From Erigeron canadensis (taxonomy: Eukaryota; Streptophyta; Magnoliopsida; Asterales; Asteraceae), in NCBI RefSeq assembly GCF_010389155.1, contig NC_057769.1, forward strand, positions 4,340,001 to 4,404,000: 64,000 nucleotides of DNA, read 5' to 3'. Each line of letters begins with the position of its first letter. Within the stretch, counting starts at the first letter, position 1. A model generated the notes under the pieces. It was given only the letters and a program-made list of their open reading frames with translations, searched no databases and was not told the origin of the DNA. Shown in pieces: positions 60,505 to 64,000 of the stretch. The position numbers were made by a program, and so were the translations under genes.

Positions 60505-60675
60505 CAAGGCCAGATATAATTTGATCATTATGAACAAATCCAAAATCCTTGTAGACAAAGCCAATCATCAGTTCCCAACCATGCGGCGAATGAAATCCGA
60601 TACATAAATCAGTTAATAAAAGAAGAGAAAAAGCTTTTATTGTATCACTTAAGTTATATAGGAATTCTTGAGCCA
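60505..60675 (-). other. cemA: Nuclear-integrated plastid DNA: cemA fragment
   Basis: The minus-strand frame reads [40 protein letters not shown] and [16 protein letters not shown]. This is the chloroplast envelope membrane protein CemA (ycf10) interior. Similarity starts at about 60675 and ends at about 60505, where the frame runs into unrelated sequence and stops. About 170 bp, so a short NUPT, not a gene. The few differences from a standard CemA suggest an oldish transfer. Confidence 0.85.
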
Positions 60676-61084
60676 GCTCGGCCATCAACTACTCATCTAA
60701 GTTGTTATCATTGACACCATGTCATTAGTTTGTACACCAGTTGCTTTATTTCGTTAGCTGACAAGTTTGTGATGAGGGTCTCTAGGCCCGCATACTTGAA
60801 TATATATATTTTTTCACAAATGTTCTACCCTAGTTAAATTTAAAATGTTTATGTATCCGTTTAAATATGTATATATACACGTATATGGTTTAAAAAAAGA
60901 ATATATAAAATTTTGAAGTGATAAACAAAATATGAAAGAGATACAGCTCGTATTCATTCAGTAATTCTACCCCTTCTTCATTCTTGGACCTCGTTTCTGA
61001 ATATTGTGACTCTTCCAAGGCCTCATTGGTAATTTGACATGAATGTGTCAATACACTAGTGCTGACTTAACATTAGCTGTAAGA
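60676..61084. other. Interval without identified gene
   Basis: Minus-strand 60955-61065 has an open, charged frame (EALEESQYSETRSKNEEGVE) that could be a gene scrap, but I do not recognise it and it lacks ends. Confidence 0.3.
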
Positions 61085-61745
61085 GTAAGTATAGGTCCGT
61101 TTGGGTCGGTTTTTGCCTAAAACCGAAACCCGAATCGATCCATTTAGTTTTTAGAAAACCAAAATCATTGTATTCGGTTTTTGTTCGGTTCGGTTTGTCG
61201 GTTTTCCAGTTCGGTTTGGATCGGTTTTGGTTTTGTTTTGGGTTTTTTATAAAAAAAAATTTTTACTTTTTTTATTGTTTATTATGTTATAAATTTTACT
61301 TTCAATTGTAAAGAAATAAAATATAATATAGAAACTAAAATATATAGATGCTTTTTATTAACTAGTTATATTTTTTAGGTGCTAAAATTGGTATAACCTT
61401 TATAAAACAAATTGATTTTATTGTACGTTCTCATTTAAAAACATACAATTTATATAGATTTGTATATTAAAAAGACAAAAATTTTAAAATATTGACATAT
61501 TTACATATTATAAGTAATAAATATAAATGTAATATGATATAAATATAAAATAAATAAAAATATATTTCGTTCGGTTCTGTTTGGTTTTTATCGGTTTTTT
61601 GGCATATGAAACCGAAATGCGAACCGATCTGTTCGGTTTTTAGAAAACGAAAACCAAACCAATGGATTTTGTTCGGTTTTCGGTATGGTTTTGTCAGGTT
61701 TTTCGGTTTTTGGTTTTCAGTTCAGTTTTTGCTCACCCCTAATTA
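61085..61745. mobile_element. AACCGAA-rich hAT-like MITE
   Basis: The right end GTTTTTGCTCACCCCTA is a known hAT-MITE type. Two similar blocks (about 61110-61240 and 61600-61725) contain TCGGTTTTTAGAAAAC-like and TTTTGTTCGGTT words and flank an AT-rich middle. The left end is not sharply defined. It has the same general type of end as the element at 4886-5418. Confidence 0.45.
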
Positions 61746-62236
61746 GCTGATAAAGGAAGTGATACAATACTTGTCATTGAAATAGATTTAAGATAACATG
61801 ACTCTAACTTCATAACTCAACTTGTTATAAATGTGAAGGAAACTAGTGACCCGTCCGAACCGAACCTTTACGGGCCGGGTCATGGGTCACGTTTTCATGC
61901 TCTCGTGGGTCACGGGTCTTTCGATCCGTGCACATCCCTAAATGGAACGATTATATGTTTTTAACTCTCAAATATGTTGTATGTCTATCAAGACTTATGG
62001 GTGAGTAGATATATGTGAAATCTTATAGCTCATAAGTTGTAAACAGCTAATATGCGCGACACTGGTTGTGAATTTATGATAAAATAACATATGGGCGATA
62101 CAACTTACTCGTATATGGCTATTGATTACGCCAAAAACATATATACCTATCTAACCATGAGGGGAGATCGATATACAAACACATATACGAATATTCATGG
62201 CCATAAAAACTGAATACATTTGATTTCATTTGTACT
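61746..62236. other. Gene-free interval
   Basis: No gene or element ends seen between the hAT-like repeat and the second MULE. Confidence 0.45.
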
Positions 62237-62245
62237 TATAAAATA

Positions 62246-63454
62246 GAGAAAATGTCACAAATGGTCCATGTGGTTGGTCATATTCGCATTTTGGGCCCTG
62301 TGTTTTTTTTCGTTGCAACCTGTCCCTAGGGTTTCCATTTTCGTTGTCAATAGTCCCTCGCACTAACATTCGTTAGTTTTGGCCGTTTAAACCTCTCACA
62401 TGCATAACATGTGAGGGTGTTTTCGTCCTTTTGCCAACAATAAGAACTATATGTAGTAAAAAATTTTTTTTAATAAATAAGTGTTCTATCTATCTATATC
62501 TCTTCTTTATTGCCTAGTAAAAATATCCTAAACAAATCACATCCATTAAAAACCACAACCCAAAGACCCAAAGGGCTATGCGAGACTTTGATTTGAAAAG
62601 CCTATTCACTGGACGACTGACGGGTGAACTATGAAGGTCGTCCTTTATCCTTTTTTTCCGATCCACCATCCTTTTTCGATTGTTTATCCGATTTCTTATT
62701 TTTCAAAGACCCAAAGGGCTATGCGGGTTGGTGGATGACGGCTGCACTGAAGGATGGGAGGCTGATGGCGTTTAGGGTTTATATGCTATTAGTTTTAGAA
62801 AATATGAAAAAGTATGTTGATTGTATTTTTCTTGATCGTGACAATGACTAAAGCAAGAAAATGAATTCGTTTTATGAAGACAAAAAGTAAAGTAAGAAAA
62901 ATATGAGAATGAGTCATGGTTGAAGACTTTTCTGGTTTGCGTGAGATTGAATCTCCTTGTTTAAATTCACAAATATATAGATATATTGTATAGAGTTAGA
63001 TATGAATTTTTGTATACATATATTATGGTTATTATTATCACAAGTGATCGTATAATTAAAGGTTCTTTTTAATGTTACTTAATGATTTAATGATTATGTA
63101 TGTAAACATTAGAGGTGTCTATGAATTTGTTTTGATATTTGATTATCAGGGATTTAAACTTGAGTAGATTCGGAAAAAAATGACTAACAAAAAAATATTT
63201 TTGACCGGATTTTGATGATGGTGGTGGCCGGAAAAAGGAAGAAGGTGGAGGAGAAGAGAGAGGTGTATAAATAGTGGTTGTGACACTTATATGGACGATT
63301 ATACCCTCACTAACGACCCAAAACTAGCGAATGTTAATGTTAGGGACTGCTGGCAATGAGAGTGAAACTCTAGGGACGGTTTGCAATGAAAAAAAAAAAC
63401 ATGGCTCAAAATGCGAATATGACCAACCATAAGGACCATTTGTGACATTTTCTC
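62246..63454. mobile_element. Second MULE with long TIRs and 9-bp target duplication
   Basis: Ends GAGAAAATGTCACAAATGG and CCATTTGTGACATTTTCTC, TIRs of about 190 bp, and a perfect 9-bp target duplication TATAAAATA (62237-62245 and 63455-63463). The terminal octamer GAGAAAAT equals that of the MULE at 58339. The interior has no transposase. It contains a 22-bp direct repeat (62561-62582 and 62704-62725) and a moderately GC-rich stretch (62550-62780) that could be captured host DNA; the frame there (GWWMTAALKDGRLMAFRVYM) is not recognised. Confidence 0.9.
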
Positions 63455-63463
63455 TATAAAATA

Positions 63464-64000
63464 TTGTTCCTTGTTATAAAATCTAGCCAACAAGTCCGGG
63501 CCCATTTAGAGAACTTAGCCAAGTATGAAGTATCCAATTATACATACATGTATACTACAAACATAAACAAACGAAAAACCCAAAAGATTTTAAAGACATA
63601 TATACCCTCAAAGTTAAAAGTTGCTCTGCAACCAATCAATAGATTCATATTCATGGCCATAAAAATATGGGTACGAACAATTACTGATAGTCAGTGGTGT
63701 GAAAAAAAAAATTAAAAGCTGATTTTTAAATAAATGAGAAATTTGGAGATTGGTAAGCATTGATGCAATTGACATCATGGTCAATGAATTCCTTTTCAGG
63801 CTTTGTTTTAAATATATCGACTGCCAATAATCAATATGAAGGCATTTAGTAGCACTGCAATCCTACTAAATTCTCACTACCCATTTTTTTTTTTTTTACT
63901 TTTGGTGACTAAAGTTAAGAATTTGTATATCTATTTTATTGTTTTTGAATACATATGACACTTGTGACTAATTATAATTTATAACAAGAAAATCATATTG
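63464..64000. other. Window end, no gene seen
   Basis: AT-rich with a T run near 63880. The short frames lack coding character. Confidence 0.45.

Overview
This window is eukaryotic and almost certainly from a eudicot nuclear genome. Genes are split by GT-AG introns, intergenic DNA is very AT-rich, and two intact genes encode predicted plastid-targeted enzymes. Most of the rest is plant-type transposon debris: Helitrons, MULEs, a PIF/Harbinger-like element, hAT-like and (TA)n-associated MITEs, SINEs, a TRIM-like copia element and a chromovirus-like solo LTR. The element mix and the B3-like cluster fit Asteraceae, but that is an impression, not something the sequence proves.

Layout. 1-230: 5' end of an HSP70/HSP90-organizing TPR protein (STI1/HOP) on the minus strand, with an internal deletion. 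383-2269: a 1.9 kb non-autonomous copia-type LTR element. 2.7-8.1 kb: two Helitron remnants, a hAT-like MITE and a 2.44 kb PIF/Harbinger-like element with a broken Myb-like gene. 8916-15321 (-): intact ten-exon malonyl-CoA:ACP transacylase (390 aa). 18.6-29.8 kb: four homologous three-domain B3-like (REM-type) genes, A(-), B(+), C(+), D(+). Only B is open throughout. A and D each carry a one-base-class frameshift; C has a frameshift plus a 2,393-bp solo LTR inserted in an exon. 30.2-39.3 kb (-): coding body of an autonomous-type Helitron, with a decayed RepHel gene and upstream a nearly intact nine-exon RPA1-like gene with one nonsense codon. 41001-46568 (-): intact nine-exon Shewanella-like protein phosphatase 1 (386 aa). 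47-64 kb: no intact gene; several Helitron copies (one 1.9 kb with an RPA fragment), two MULEs with perfect 9-bp target duplications, and a cemA plastid DNA fragment.

The two plastid genes are the only clearly functional loci besides gene B. MCAT supplies malonyl-ACP for plastid fatty-acid synthesis; SLP1 is a plastid PPP-family phosphatase. They are not an operon and show no direct functional link. Their introns share the same kinds of insertions (Au-like SINE in intron 1, (TA)n-flanked MITE in a later intron). Three of their 17 introns use GC donors, which is unusually many.

The main observations are: the Helitron whose second Rep tyrosine codon has become a stop while its RPA partner is nearly intact; the B3-like cluster caught at different stages of decay; and a MULE keeping only the transposase zinc-knuckle tail with its last cysteine changed to TGA. 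All identifications come from reading the sequence and knowledge of the families; no database search was run.
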